DNA of 63,698 nucleotides, from the NCBI RefSeq assembly GCF_902806315.1, contig NZ_CADCWD010000057.1:1-63698 (forward strand), given 5' to 3'. The number at the start of each line of letters is the position of its first letter. Positions within the stretch are counted from its first letter, which is position 1. Origin of the DNA: an uncultured Sphingosinicella sp. GTDB lineage: Bacteria; Pseudomonadota; Alphaproteobacteria; Sphingomonadales; Sphingomonadaceae. Position numbers and translations under genes: made by a program. Below the pieces are notes generated by a model, which worked only from the letters and a program-made list of their open reading frames with translations, was not told where the DNA came from and ran no database searches. Below, one piece after another: positions 47,910 to 58,034 of this stretch.

Positions 47910-49457
47910 ATGAAGACGATCAGCTTTCTCGCACTGCTGCTCGCGGCATTCGCACCTGCGCCGGCACTCGCCAAATGGCGCGAGGCAAGCTCCACTCACT
48001 TCGTCATCTATTCGGAAGAAAGCGCCGACTCCCTCAGGAAATTCGCGGAACGGCTGGAGCGCTACGACTCCGCAATGCGGTTCATCCGCAACCTCCCCGA
48101 GTTCGATCCCGGCGCGGCCAACCGGCTGACCATCTATTCGGTGTCGAGCGTCAGCGCCGTGCGCCGACTGCACGGCAAGGGCGGCTCGATGGTCGCCGGG
48201 TTCTACATCCCGCGCGCAAGCGGTTCGATCGCAATCGTTCCGCGGCGGGGCATGGGCGCAGGCGAGCACGACATGGACGAAGAAGGCGTCCTGCGCCACG
48301 AATATGCCCACCATTTCATGTTCGAAAATTATCCGGTCGCCTTCCCGTCCTGGTATGTCGAAGGCTTCGCCGAGTTCCACGCGACGTCGAAAGTCGAGTC
48401 TGACGGTTCCGTGGGACTCGGTCGGCCGGCCCTTCATCGCGGCTACGGCTTGATGACCGGCAATCCGCTCCCGATCGACAGGATGATGGCGCTTGGCGCG
48501 CAGCGGCTTGGGCCCGACCAAACCGAAGCGATCTACGGTCGCGGCTGGCTGCTCACCCATTATCTGACCTTCAACGAGAAGCGGCGCCCTCAGCTCGCCC
48601 AGTATCTCAAGGCGCTGAACAGCGGCAAATCCGGCATCGAGGCGGCGACCGCCGCGTTCGGCGATCTCAAGGTGCTCCAGCGCGAGGTGGACAAATACCT
48701 GCTGCAGAAGCGCATGTCGTATTTGCTGATCCCGGCCTCCAAGCTCAAGGTCGGCCCAATCCAGGTGCGTGAGCTGAGCGCGGGCGAAGACGCGATCATG
48801 GAGCTCAAGATCCGCTCCAGGCGCGGCGTGGACGAGAAGGAAGCGGCCGCTTTGTTGCCGCTGATGCGCAGGGCCGCCGCGCCTTTCCCGAACGACCCGG
48901 CCGTGCAGGCGACGCTCGCCGAAGCCGAATATGACGCGCGACATTATAAGGAAGCCATCGCTGCCTGCGACAGGGCGCTCGCCGCCAATCCCAAGACGAT
49001 CGACGCCCTCATCTACAAGGGCCGGGCGACGCAGGCGCTCGCCATGGATGCCGGCGACGGCAAGGCAAAGGGTATCACCGAAGCCCGGAAGCTCTTCGCC
49101 GCGGCCAATCGGCTCGATCCCGAAGATCCGGAACCCCTGATCCTCTTCTACAACAGCTACCTGGCGGCGGGCATGACGCCGACCGCAAATTCGGCGACGG
49201 GCCTGCAGAGCGCCTTCAACCTGGCTCCGCAGGATCGTGGCCTCAGGATGCTCGTCGCCCGCCAGCACCTCCTCGACGGCAAGGTCAAAGAGGCGCGGGT
49301 GGCGCTGAGCCCGATCGCTTTCGACCCGCATTCGGGCGGAATGGGCGAAGCCGCCGCGGCGATCATCGCGAAGCTCGACAGCGGCGGTGCCGCGGCGGCT
49401 TTGCAAACCTTCGACGCCGCCAGCGAAAAGCCAACGAAGGACAAGCAGGGCAGCTGA
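47910..49457 (+). CDS. Exported HExxH metalloprotease-like protein with TPR-like C-terminus
   Basis: The 515-residue product has a signal peptide (FLALLLAAFAPAPALA), a DUF1570-like metallopeptidase part with HEYAHHFMFENYP near 131 and EGFAEF downstream (a Glu-zincin pattern HExxH...E), and TPR-like helices from about 305 to the end (AEAEYDARHYKEAIAACDRA, ARKLFAAANRLDPEDPEPL). Substrate unknown. GGGGTGGAAG lies before the ATG. It is 50 bases before the next lipoprotein gene. Confidence 0.8.
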   Translation: MKTISFLALLLAAFAPAPALAKWREASSTHFVIYSEESADSLRKFAERLERYDSAMRFIRNLPEFDPGAANRLTIYSVSSVSAVRRLHGKGGSMVAGFYIPRASGSIAIVPRRGMGAGEHDMDEEGVLRHEYAHHFMFENYPVAFPSWYVEGFAEFHATSKVESDGSVGLGRPALHRGYGLMTGNPLPIDRMMALGAQRLGPDQTEAIYGRGWLLTHYLTFNEKRRPQLAQYLKALNSGKSGIEAATAAFGDLKVLQREVDKYLLQKRMSYLLIPASKLKVGPIQVRELSAGEDAIMELKIRSRRGVDEKEAAALLPLMRRAAAPFPNDPAVQATLAEAEYDARHYKEAIAACDRALAANPKTIDALIYKGRATQALAMDAGDGKAKGITEARKLFAAANRLDPEDPEPLILFYNSYLAAGMTPTANSATGLQSAFNLAPQDRGLRMLVARQHLLDGKVKEARVALSPIAFDPHSGGMGEAAAAIIAKLDSGGAAAALQTFDAASEKPTKDKQGS

Positions 49458-49506
49458 TCCGGCTCCCCTGTTGTAGAAGGCAAAGGTCGCGCCTAGCGTT
49501 GGCGGC

Positions 49507-51699
49507 ATGGGTCTGAAATCGATGCGCGCCCACGGATTGGCGCTTCTCCTGCTTCCCCTGCTCAGCGGCTGCGCAAGCACCTCCGGATCGTCTCCCGCCA
49601 ATCCCCAGCTCGCGCGCTGGCGCAGCCAGGCCGAGCGGGTGACCATCACGCGTGACGATTGGGGCATTGCGCACGTCCGGGGACGGACCGACGCCGACGC
49701 GGTGTTCGGGATGATCTACGCGCAGGCCGAAGACGACTTCCATCGCGTCGAGACCAACTATCTGACATCACTCGGCCGCACCGCCGAAGCGGAGGGCGAA
49801 AAGGCGATCTGGGCGGACCTTCGCGCCCGGCTCTACATGGACCCGGCGGACCTCCAGGACCGCTACGCCGCCAGCCCCGAATGGCTGCGGCGGCTGATGG
49901 ACTCCTGGGCGGACGGGCTGAACTACTATCTCGCGACCCACCCGGAGGTGAAGCCGCGGGTCATCACGCGCTTCGAGCCGTGGATGGCGCTCTCCTTCAC
50001 GGAGGGCAGCATCGGCGGCGACATCGAGCGGATCGACCTCGCACAGCTCGAGGCGTTCTACTCCAAACGCGGGACGGCCCTTGCAGGTGTCGAACCGGGC
50101 GATCCGGAGCCGCGCGGCTCCAACGGCTTCGCGATCGCGCCTTCGAACAGCGCCACCGGCAAGGCGCTGCTGCTGATCAATCCGCACACCAGCTTCTTCT
50201 TCCGCTCCGAGCAGCAGGTGACGAGCGATGAAGGCCTCAACGCTTATGGCGCGGCCACCTGGGGCCAGTTCTTCATCTATCAGGGCTTCAACGAGAATGC
50301 CGGCTGGATGCACACGTCGAGCGGCGTCGATGTGGTGGACGAGTTCCTGGAGACGATCGAGCAAGGCAATGGCAGCCTGCGCTACCGCTACGGGAACGAG
50401 CTGAGGCCGGTCGTTACCAAGACGGTCACCCTTTCCTTCCGCGCCGCTGACGGCACAATGGCGACCCGCAGCTTCGAGACGTACCACACTCACCACGGCC
50501 CGATCGTCCGCGAGGCTGGCGGCAAGTGGGTCGCCTTCGCTATGATGCACAAGCCGATCGAGGCACTGCAGCAATCCTATCTGCGCACGAAGACGCGGGA
50601 CTTCGCCTCCTTCATGCAGGTGGCCGAGCTCAAGGCGAACTCGTCAAACAACACCATCTTCGCGGACGGCAGGGGCAACATCGCCTACCTCCACCCGCAG
50701 TTCATTCCGGTGCGCGACAATCGCTTCGATTATCGAAAGCCCGTGGACGGCAGCGATCCGCGCACCGACTGGCGGGGCCTCCACGCCCTTGCCGAGGCGC
50801 CACGCGTGCTCAATCCGCCGAACGGGTGGATCATGAACACCAACAACTGGCCCTATTCGGCGGCTGGACCGTACAGCCCGAAGCAGGCGGCCTTTCCGGG
50901 CTACATGGATACGTTCGGCGAGAACCACCGCGGCCTCAACGCGGTGCGCGTGCTGCAGCAGAAGCGGATGCTGACGCTGGAGGGGCTTCGCGACGCTGCC
51001 TACGATCCCTTCCAGCCTGCTTTCGCGGAGCTGATACCGGGCCTCGTCCAGGCCTGGGACCGGCTGCCGACCTCCCACGCCATGAAGCGGCGGCTCGAGC
51101 GCCCGATCTCCGAGCTGCGGACATGGGACTATCGCTGGAGCGCAGGGTCGGTGCCAACCTCACTCGCGATGTTCTGGGCCGAACCGCTCTACGAGGAAAC
51201 GCGCAAGGCAGGATTGCCGCTCGGCGCCACCGTATCGAGCATCGGGCGCCTGCCCGAGCGGCGGCGGCTCGAAGCCCTTGCGGCGGCCGTCGAGCGGCTT
51301 GAGCGCGAGTTCGGCCGCTGGGACGTGCCCTGGGGCGAGATCAACCGTTTCCAGCGCCTCACGGGCGACATCGTCCACCCCTTCTCCGACGCGGCACCCA
51401 GCCTGCCGGTCCCCTTCACCTCGGGCCGCTGGGGTTCGCTCGCCTCGTTCGGAGCAGCACCGCGCAACGGCTCGAAACGCTGGTATGGCACGAGCGGCAA
51501 CAGCTTCGTCGCGGTGGTCGAATTCGGCCCCCGTGTGCGCGCGCTGGCCGTGAGCGCCGGCGGCGAGAGCGGCCGACCAGGCTCGCCGCACTTCAACGAC
51601 CAGGCGCAGCGCTACACGACGGCTGACCTTCGCCCCGTCTACTTCTACCCCGACGAGCTCAAGGGCCATATCGAGCGCAGGTACAAGCCGGGCCGCTAG
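49507..51699 (+). CDS. Penicillin acylase family lipoprotein
   Basis: The 730-residue Ntn hydrolase has a lipobox LLSGC (Cys about 22), an alpha-chain part with VTITRDDWGIAHVRGRTDAD, a spacer and the autocleavage site before the nucleophile Ser205 in EPRGSNGFAI, then NPHTSFFF, FIYQGFNENAGWMHTSSG and the beta-chain Asn block NSFVAVVEFG. Family members cleave acyl groups from beta-lactams, N-acyl homoserine lactones or cyclic lipopeptides; the true substrate is open. Confidence 0.88.
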   Translation: MGLKSMRAHGLALLLLPLLSGCASTSGSSPANPQLARWRSQAERVTITRDDWGIAHVRGRTDADAVFGMIYAQAEDDFHRVETNYLTSLGRTAEAEGEKAIWADLRARLYMDPADLQDRYAASPEWLRRLMDSWADGLNYYLATHPEVKPRVITRFEPWMALSFTEGSIGGDIERIDLAQLEAFYSKRGTALAGVEPGDPEPRGSNGFAIAPSNSATGKALLLINPHTSFFFRSEQQVTSDEGLNAYGAATWGQFFIYQGFNENAGWMHTSSGVDVVDEFLETIEQGNGSLRYRYGNELRPVVTKTVTLSFRAADGTMATRSFETYHTHHGPIVREAGGKWVAFAMMHKPIEALQQSYLRTKTRDFASFMQVAELKANSSNNTIFADGRGNIAYLHPQFIPVRDNRFDYRKPVDGSDPRTDWRGLHALAEAPRVLNPPNGWIMNTNNWPYSAAGPYSPKQAAFPGYMDTFGENHRGLNAVRVLQQKRMLTLEGLRDAAYDPFQPAFAELIPGLVQAWDRLPTSHAMKRRLERPISELRTWDYRWSAGSVPTSLAMFWAEPLYEETRKAGLPLGATVSSIGRLPERRRLEALAAAVERLEREFGRWDVPWGEINRFQRLTGDIVHPFSDAAPSLPVPFTSGRWGSLASFGAAPRNGSKRWYGTSGNSFVAVVEFGPRVRALAVSAGGESGRPGSPHFNDQAQRYTTADLRPVYFYPDELKGHIERRYKPGR

Positions 51700-51827
51700 G
51701 CCGCCACGTTCGTCGCGGCTCGGTCAGCTCCGTCCGCCTTTGTCGAGCAATGTGTGGGATAGGTCGCGGACCGCAACCGCGGCTCCAGCCCCTCGGATAT
51801 GCAGCCTCCAGAGCCGAGGAGGGCAGC

Positions 51828-52085
51828 ATGTTGGAAGTCGCATCGCGTATCGATCAGATCAACCGACTGGACCCACGGGCCCGCGGCTACCACATCGTTT
51901 ATCGTCCCGACGAGGTGAACCACTGCCCCGGTTGCGGCGGCAGCCAGTGGCTGGTGGGACGCTTGCTCGCGGAATGCGCTTTCTGCTCGACTGCCTTGCC
52001 GCTGCTGGAGAGCGGGATGAGCGGCACCGGCCTGTTTCGCCGTCACCACCGCGTGGCTAACGGCGGAGAGCAACTCGCCGCCTGA
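51828..52085 (+). CDS. Small zinc-ribbon protein (85 aa)
   Basis: Two Cys pairs (CPGCGG near 33, CAFC near 50) form a zinc ribbon in a short soluble protein with NHCPGCGGSQWLVGRLLAEC. GAGGAGGGCAGC before ATG 51828 sets the start. A second zinc-ribbon of the same size class is at 9445-9648. Function unknown. Confidence 0.75.
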   Translation: MLEVASRIDQINRLDPRARGYHIVYRPDEVNHCPGCGGSQWLVGRLLAECAFCSTALPLLESGMSGTGLFRRHHRVANGGEQLAA

Positions 52086-52089
52086 GCCG

Positions 52090-53271
52090 CTAGAGAACCT
52101 GCGCCGCGGCCCAGCCGCTCGCCCAGGCCCACTGGAAATTGTAGCCGCCGAGCCAGCCCGTCACGTCCACGGCCTCACCGATCGCGTAGAGCCCGGAGAC
52201 GGTCTTCGACTCCATCGTCTGGGAAGAGAGCCCGTCGGTCGAAATGCCGCCTGCCGTCACCTCGGCCTTGGCATAGCCTTCGGTCCCGTTGGGCGTGAAT
52301 CGCCAGTCGGCGAGCCGCCTCCCCGCTTCTTCCAGCTTGCGGTCCGGCAGGTTGGCGAGCTCGCTCCAGAGGCCGATCCGCTTGGCCAGCGTCTCCGCGA
52401 GGCGATCGGGCAAAGCCTCTGAAAGCAGGGTATGGAAATGCGTGCGCGGGCGCGCCCGTTTGGCCTCCACGGCCCAGTTCGGCTCGCGCTCGGGCAGCAG
52501 GTCGATCCCGATCTCCTGCCCATGCCGCCAGTACGACGAGACCTGCAGGATTGCCGGCCCGGACAGGCCCTTGTGCGTGAAAAGCGCCGCCTCGCGGAAG
52601 CTCGCCTTTCCGGCCTTTACGACAACCTCGGTCGCAACGCCCGACAGCGAGCGAAACAGAACCTCGTCTCCGCCCAACGTCAGCGGGACGAGCGCGGGCC
52701 TGGGCTCCACCACCTTCAACCCGAACCTGCGCGCAAGATCGTAGGCGAAGCCGGTGGCGCCCATCTTGGGGATGGATGGACCGCCGGTGGCGATCACCAG
52801 GGCAGGCGCGGCCGCGACCTCATCGCCGTAAGTCACGCGAAAGCGGCCGTCGGAATGCTCCACATCGCCGATGGGACGACCCAAGGAGATGCGCACCGCG
52901 CCCTTGGCGCACTCCTCCATCAGCATATGGACGATCTGCCGAGCTGAGCCGTCGCAGAAGAGCTGGCCGAGCGTCTTTTCATGCCACGCGATGCGATGCC
53001 GATCGACGAGATCGATAAAGTCCTGGGCCGTGTAGCGCCGCAACGCCGACTTCATGAAATGCGGGTTGGCCGAGAGATAGCGGTCGGGAGCGGCATTGAC
53101 GTTGGTGAAGTTGCAGCGCCCGCCGCCAGAGATCAGAATCTTCTTACCCGCCTGGCCGGCATGGTCGATGACCAGCACGCGCCGACCACGCTGACCGGCA
53201 ACGCCCGCGCACATCAGCCCCGCGCCGCCGGCGCCGAGGATGATCGCGTCGAATTCGCGCGGCTGGGTCAG
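52090..53271 (-). CDS. BaiN/HI0933-like FAD-dependent oxidoreductase with apparent CTG start
   Basis: The 393-residue flavoprotein has the Rossmann motif AIILGAGGAGLMCAG at the start, ISGGGRCNFTN near 45, VIATGGPSIPKMGATGFAYD near 160 and GLYAIGEAVDVTGWLGGYNF near 360, all HI0933-family blocks. No ATG, GTG or TTG lies between the upstream frame and the dinucleotide motif. The best start is CTG at 53271, which overlaps the prfC stop (CTGA) and sits 5 bases after AAGGAG (53282-53277). If so, initiation is by coupling. The alternative, ATG at the middle of the Rossmann motif, would destroy the FAD site. Confidence 0.82.
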   Translation of the reverse strand: MTQPREFDAIILGAGGAGLMCAGVAGQRGRRVLVIDHAGQAGKKILISGGGRCNFTNVNAAPDRYLSANPHFMKSALRRYTAQDFIDLVDRHRIAWHEKTLGQLFCDGSARQIVHMLMEECAKGAVRISLGRPIGDVEHSDGRFRVTYGDEVAAAPALVIATGGPSIPKMGATGFAYDLARRFGLKVVEPRPALVPLTLGGDEVLFRSLSGVATEVVVKAGKASFREAALFTHKGLSGPAILQVSSYWRHGQEIGIDLLPEREPNWAVEAKRARPRTHFHTLLSEALPDRLAETLAKRIGLWSELANLPDRKLEEAGRRLADWRFTPNGTEGYAKAEVTAGGISTDGLSSQTMESKTVSGLYAIGEAVDVTGWLGGYNFQWAWASGWAAAQVL

Positions 53272-54857
53272 CTCCGCTCCTTGGTGGCGGTGAAGCGTAG
53301 CGAGGGGTTGCGCTGCTCGTGGAAGCTCAGCTCCCAGAGGTCCTTGGCCATGAACACGGGCGCACCGTCGCGATCCGTAGCAACGGCGCTGCGATGGTTC
53401 GCGCTGAAGGCTTTGAGGTCGGCTTCGCTGTCGGACGCGATCCAGCGGGCGGTGTCCCACGGTGAGGGCTCGAAGCGCGCATCGACCTTATACTCGACCT
53501 CCAGCCGCGAGATCAGCACGTCGAGCTGAAGCTGGCCGACCACGCCCACGATCCAGTTCGCGCCGATTGAGGGGTAGAAAACCTGCGTCACCCCCTCCTC
53601 CGCCATGTCGTCCAGCGCCTTTCGCAGCTGCTTCGTCTTGGTCGGATCGGCGAGCACCACGCGCCGCAGGATTTCGGGCGCGAAGTTCGGCAGCCCCGTA
53701 AACCGGATTCCCTCATCCTCCGTCAGCGTATCGCCGACGCGCAGCGTCCCGTGGTTGGGAATACCGATGATGTCGCCCGGAAAGGCCTCGTCGGCGAGTT
53801 CGCGATTCTGGGCGAAGAACAGGATCGGGCTGTGCACCGCGATCGACTTGCCGGTCGAAGGCTGCAGCAGCTTCATGCCTCGCTTGAAGCGTCCCGAGCA
53901 GAGCCGCATGAAGGCGACGCGGTCGCGGTGCTGCGGGTTCATGTTCGCCTGCACCTTGAACACGAAGCCGGTGACGGCGCTGTGATCCGGGTCGACAGGT
54001 CCGGCGGTGGTCGGCTGCGGCAGCGGCGAGGGCGCAATCTCACCGAGCGCCGCGATCAGCTCCTGCACGCCGAATTCCTTCAGCGCCGATCCGAAATAGA
54101 CCGGCGTCAGATCGCCGCCCAGATAGGCGGCGGAATCGAACTCGGGATAAGCGGCGAGCGCGAGGCTGGCCTCCTCGCGGAGCTTGGCAAGTCCGTCCGC
54201 GGATACCGTCTCGGCGAGCTTGGGATCGTCGAGCCCGGTGAACTGCACGCTCTCCCCCTCGAAATGCCCGCTGTCGGTCTTGGCGGGCAGATTGAGCCGG
54301 TTCGTCACAAGGTCGTATATGCCTTCGAAGGTGCCGCCCATCCCGACCGGCCAGCTCATCGGCGCGACGTCGAGCGCGAGCACGTCCGCGATCTCGTCTA
54401 GCAGCTCGAACGGCTCCTTGCCCTCCCGATCCACCTTGTTGACGAAGGTCATGATCGGCACGTTTCTCAGCCGGCACACCTCGAACAGCTTGCGCGTCTG
54501 CGCCTCGATGCCGCGGGCCGCGTCGATCACCATCACCGCGGAATCGACGGCGGTCAGCGTGCGGTAGGTGTCTTCCGAAAAGTCTTCGTGGCCAGGCGTG
54601 TCGAGCAGATTGTAGGTCACATCGTCATGCTCGAACGTCATCACCGAGCTGGTGACCGAGATGCCGCGCTGCTGCTCGATCTTCATCCAGTCGGAGCGCG
54701 CCCGCCGGTTCGCCCCGCGCGCCTTCACTTCGCCGGCAAGATGGATCGCGCCGCCGAACAGGAGGAGCTTCTCGGTCAGCGTCGTCTTGCCCGCATCGGG
54801 GTGCGAGATGATGGCAAAGGTGCGCCGGTCGGGACGGCCGGTCGGTCGGTTCAGCAT
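53268..54857 (-). CDS. prfC: Peptide chain release factor 3
   Basis: The 529-residue GTPase removes RF1/RF2 from the ribosome after peptide release. It has ISHPDAGKTTLTEKLLLFGG near 17, RGISVTSSVM, DTPGHEDFSEDTYRTL near 88 and NKVDREGKEPFELLDE near 141, followed by the domain II and III of RF3 (PLPQPTTAGPVD, MNPQHRDRVAFMRLCSGRF). Its TGA couples to the downstream flavoprotein. Confidence 0.95.
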   Translation of the reverse strand: MLNRPTGRPDRRTFAIISHPDAGKTTLTEKLLLFGGAIHLAGEVKARGANRRARSDWMKIEQQRGISVTSSVMTFEHDDVTYNLLDTPGHEDFSEDTYRTLTAVDSAVMVIDAARGIEAQTRKLFEVCRLRNVPIMTFVNKVDREGKEPFELLDEIADVLALDVAPMSWPVGMGGTFEGIYDLVTNRLNLPAKTDSGHFEGESVQFTGLDDPKLAETVSADGLAKLREEASLALAAYPEFDSAAYLGGDLTPVYFGSALKEFGVQELIAALGEIAPSPLPQPTTAGPVDPDHSAVTGFVFKVQANMNPQHRDRVAFMRLCSGRFKRGMKLLQPSTGKSIAVHSPILFFAQNRELADEAFPGDIIGIPNHGTLRVGDTLTEDEGIRFTGLPNFAPEILRRVVLADPTKTKQLRKALDDMAEEGVTQVFYPSIGANWIVGVVGQLQLDVLISRLEVEYKVDARFEPSPWDTARWIASDSEADLKAFSANHRSAVATDRDGAPVFMAKDLWELSFHEQRNPSLRFTATKERS

Positions 54858-54945
54858 GTGCGGGGATCCGGAAACTTCAGTTCGGACTCAAGATAGCGAA
54901 TGGACCCCGAAATTGCGACCCGCCTCCGGACGGGAGCTGAACTGC

Positions 54946-55710
54946 TCAGGCGGCGCTGGCCGCGGGCAGCCCGGGGAGCTGGATGGCCGGCAAGCACTCG
55001 AAACCTGGACGGGCGAAAAGATAGCCTTGAGCATAGCGAACACCCAACGCGCGCAGGGCGTCGAGCTCCCCTTCCGTCTCCACTCCCTCCGCGACCAGCC
55101 TGATCCCGAGCTCGCCGCACATTCCGACGATCCCGCCGACGATGATCCGCTTGGGCAGGCTCGCGTCGAGCCTGCGCACCAGTTCCATATCCAGCTTCAC
55201 CGTATCGGGCTGGAACCGGGCGAGCAGGCCAAGCCCGGCATGACCCGCGCCGAAATCGTCAATCGCGGTGCCGAACCCCATCCGCTGATAGGCGTCGATG
55301 ATCGACACCAGATGGTCCGGGTCGGTGATCTGCTCATTCTCGGTGAACTCGAAGATCAGGCGATCGCTCGGAAATCCGAGCGCCTTCGCCGTCTTGAGCG
55401 TCAGCTGGATGCACGCCACCGGCGAATAGACTGCGTTGGGCAGGAAATTGATCGACAATCGCGCGGACGTGTTCAGGATGCCCGCCTTGGCCGCCGTCTC
55501 GATCGCCTTGACGCGGCATTGCTGGTCGAAGGCGTAGCGATTCTCGTCCGTCACCCGGGCAAGCATGTCCGCCGCCGGCTCGCCCGCCGGGCCGCGGATC
55601 AGCGCCTCGTACGCATAAGGCTGCATCGTCTGGAGATCGACGATCGGCTGGAACGCCATTGAGAAGCTGAAATCGAGCGACTGCCCGTCGCGGCATCCTG
55701 AGCAGGCCAT
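54946..55710 (-). CDS. EAL domain cyclic-di-GMP phosphodiesterase
   Basis: The 254-residue protein is nearly a single EAL domain: YEALIRGPAGE near 33, NFLPNAVYSP, FEFTENEQITD near 120, IDDFGAGHAGLGLL near 150, VKLDMELVRRL, VAEGVETEGELD near 209 and YAQGYLFARP. All catalytic residues (two Glu, Asn, two Asp, Lys, Gln) are in place, so it should hydrolyse c-di-GMP to pGpG. An N-terminal CSGC (MACSGCRDGQS) could bind metal or be redox-active. It is isolated behind a 188-base gap with a possible Fnr-type site. Confidence 0.9.
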   Translation of the reverse strand: MACSGCRDGQSLDFSFSMAFQPIVDLQTMQPYAYEALIRGPAGEPAADMLARVTDENRYAFDQQCRVKAIETAAKAGILNTSARLSINFLPNAVYSPVACIQLTLKTAKALGFPSDRLIFEFTENEQITDPDHLVSIIDAYQRMGFGTAIDDFGAGHAGLGLLARFQPDTVKLDMELVRRLDASLPKRIIVGGIVGMCGELGIRLVAEGVETEGELDALRALGVRYAQGYLFARPGFECLPAIQLPGLPAASAA

Positions 55711-55791
55711 CGCAATCTCTCTTCCGCTACCCTCTACCGCATTTCTAGCCTGCTCCGGTTAAAGGACGCTTTAGCGTAACCCGCCAAGCCG

Positions 55792-55806
55792 CTGACCTGG
55801 ATCAGG
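55792..55806. promoter_or_regulatory. Possible Crp/Fnr-family binding site
   Basis: CTGACCTGGATCAGG resembles the Fnr/FixK box TTGAT-N4-ATCAA, with TGAC and ATCA half-sites four bases apart. It lies between the EAL gene and glcB, 107 bases before glcB. Low information content. Confidence 0.3.
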
Positions 55807-55898
55807 TTTCGCCACAGGCCAGCGCACCGCTGCCGCGGACGATTGAAAGCCGCTCCCCCATCGAACATAGCGGCCGCGAAGCAGCAGAGGGGCGCGTC

Positions 55899-58034
55899 TT
55901 GAGGGACTATCAACTCATTTCCGGGATCGAGGTCGACGCGCGGCTCCGGTCTTTCCTCGAAGACGAGGCGCTGCCCGGCACCGGGATCGATCCAGCCTCA
56001 TTCTGGTCCGGCTTCGCCAGGCTGCTGCGCGAGCTCACGCCCGAGAACAAGCGCCTGCTGAGGAAGCGCGAGACGCTGCAAGCCGCGATCGATGCGCGCA
56101 ACGAGGAACTGAAAGGCCGCGCGCCTGATCCGGCGGAGGAAGCCGCGTTCCTGCGCGAGATCGGCTATCTGGTCGATCCCCCGGCTCCCTTCACAATTGG
56201 CACCGGGAATGTCGACCCGGAGATCGCGTCCATCGCGGGGCCGCAACTCGTCGTGCCCGTGAACAATGCACGATACGCCCTCAACGCCCTCAACGCGCGC
56301 TGGGGCAGCCTCTACGACGCGCTATACGGCACCGACGCAATGGGCAGCCTCCCAAGCGGCGGCGGCTACGACCCGGAGCGCGGCGCCCGCGTGATCGCCT
56401 GGGGCCGCGCCTTCCTCGACGAGATCGCCCCGCTCACCGGCGGCAGCCATGCCGATGTCGCGGGCTACAGGGTCAAAGGCGACGCGCTGGTAACGAGCTG
56501 CGGCACCCTGGCCGACCCATCGCTCCTCGCCGGATGGCGGGATGGCTGCATTCTCCTGCGCCGCAACAACCTGCACCTGGAGATCGTCGTCGACCCGCAG
56601 CACCGGATCGGCCGCGAAGATCGAGCCGGCGTCGCCGACATCCAGCTGGAAAGCGCCATCACCGCGATCATGGATTGCGAGGATTCCGTCGCCGCGGTCG
56701 ATGCGGAGGAGAAGATCGGCGTCTATCGCAACTGGCTCGGCCTCATGCGCGGAGACCTTTCCGCGAGCTTCGACAAAGGCGGAAGCCGGATCCAGCGCCG
56801 GGCCGCCGAGGACCGGGTCTACCAGGCGCCCGGTGGCGGCACGCTGACGCTGAAGGGCCGCTCGCTCCTCTTCGTCCGCAACGTCGGCCACCTCATGACC
56901 AACCCGATGATACGGCTGGACGGCGAGGAGGTCCAGGAGGGTCTCGTCGATGCGGTCGTCACCTCGTTGATCGCCCTGCAAGACCTCAACGGCCGCCGCG
57001 CCAACAGCCCGGCCGGATCGATCTACATCGTCAAGCCGAAGATGCACGGGCCCGAGGAAGCGGCCTTCGCCAACCGCCTGTTCGACCGCACCGAAGACCT
57101 GCTCGGCCTTCCCCGCCATACGATCAAGATCGGCGTCATGGATGAGGAGCGGCGCACCTCGGTAAATCTGGCTGCCGTGATCGCGGAGGTGCGGGACCGG
57201 ATCGTCTTCATCAATACCGGCTTCCTCGACCGCACTGGCGACGAAATCCATACCTCGATGCAACTCGGCCCGATGATCCGCAAAGGCGAGATGAAGTGCT
57301 CGGCCTGGCTCAAGGCCTATGAGGACAACAATGTCGACGTCGGTCTCGCCTGCGGTTTCCACGGGCGCGCGCAGATCGGCAAGGGCATGTGGGCGATCCC
57401 GGACCGCATGGCCGACATGCTGGCGCAGAAGATCGCGCACCCGCAGGCCGGAGCGAACACTGCCTGGGTTCCCTCGCCGACCGCGGCGACGCTTCACGCC
57501 ATCCACTATCACCGCGTCGATGTCGCCGTTCGCCAGCGCGAACTGGCGGGCCGCCCGCCGGCAAGGCTGCACGAGATCCTGACCATCCCCGTCGCTTCCG
57601 GCCGGAACTGGTCGCCCGACGAGGTGCGCGAGGAGCTCGACAACAACGCGCAGGGCATCCTCGGCTATGTGGTGCGCTGGATCGATCAGGGCGTCGGTTG
57701 CTCGAAAGTGCCGGACGTCCACGATGTGGGCCTGATGGAGGACCGCGCCACCTGCCGCATCTCTAGCCAGCACATCGCCAACTGGCTCCGCCACGGCATC
57801 GTGTCACGATCCGAGGTGGAGGCTTCGCTCGAGCGAATGGCGCGCGTCGTCGACGCGCAGAATGCAGTCGATCCCTTCTATCGCCCCATGGCGCCCGATC
57901 CAGCCGCGAGCCTGGCCTTCCAGGCCGCATCCGCCCTGATTTTCGGAGGCGAGCGCCAGCCGTCCGGCTACACGGAGCCGCTGCTCCACGCCCACCGCCT
58001 GAAGCTCAAAGCCGCCGCTCAAGAAGCAGGCTGA
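55899..58034 (+). CDS. glcB: Malate synthase G
   Basis: The 711-residue monomeric enzyme condenses glyoxylate and acetyl-CoA to malate. Blocks include [18 protein letters not shown] near 130, [19 protein letters not shown] near 254 with catalytic Asp/Glu, [20 protein letters not shown] near 375, [13 protein letters not shown] near 410 and HTSMQLGPM. The start is TTG at 55899 with AGAGGGG nearby. No isocitrate lyase is present, so it may serve glycolate use. Its end overlaps the convergent cupin-like gene by 16 bases. Confidence 0.93.
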   Translation: MRDYQLISGIEVDARLRSFLEDEALPGTGIDPASFWSGFARLLRELTPENKRLLRKRETLQAAIDARNEELKGRAPDPAEEAAFLREIGYLVDPPAPFTIGTGNVDPEIASIAGPQLVVPVNNARYALNALNARWGSLYDALYGTDAMGSLPSGGGYDPERGARVIAWGRAFLDEIAPLTGGSHADVAGYRVKGDALVTSCGTLADPSLLAGWRDGCILLRRNNLHLEIVVDPQHRIGREDRAGVADIQLESAITAIMDCEDSVAAVDAEEKIGVYRNWLGLMRGDLSASFDKGGSRIQRRAAEDRVYQAPGGGTLTLKGRSLLFVRNVGHLMTNPMIRLDGEEVQEGLVDAVVTSLIALQDLNGRRANSPAGSIYIVKPKMHGPEEAAFANRLFDRTEDLLGLPRHTIKIGVMDEERRTSVNLAAVIAEVRDRIVFINTGFLDRTGDEIHTSMQLGPMIRKGEMKCSAWLKAYEDNNVDVGLACGFHGRAQIGKGMWAIPDRMADMLAQKIAHPQAGANTAWVPSPTAATLHAIHYHRVDVAVRQRELAGRPPARLHEILTIPVASGRNWSPDEVREELDNNAQGILGYVVRWIDQGVGCSKVPDVHDVGLMEDRATCRISSQHIANWLRHGIVSRSEVEASLERMARVVDAQNAVDPFYRPMAPDPAASLAFQAASALIFGGERQPSGYTEPLLHAHRLKLKAAAQEAG

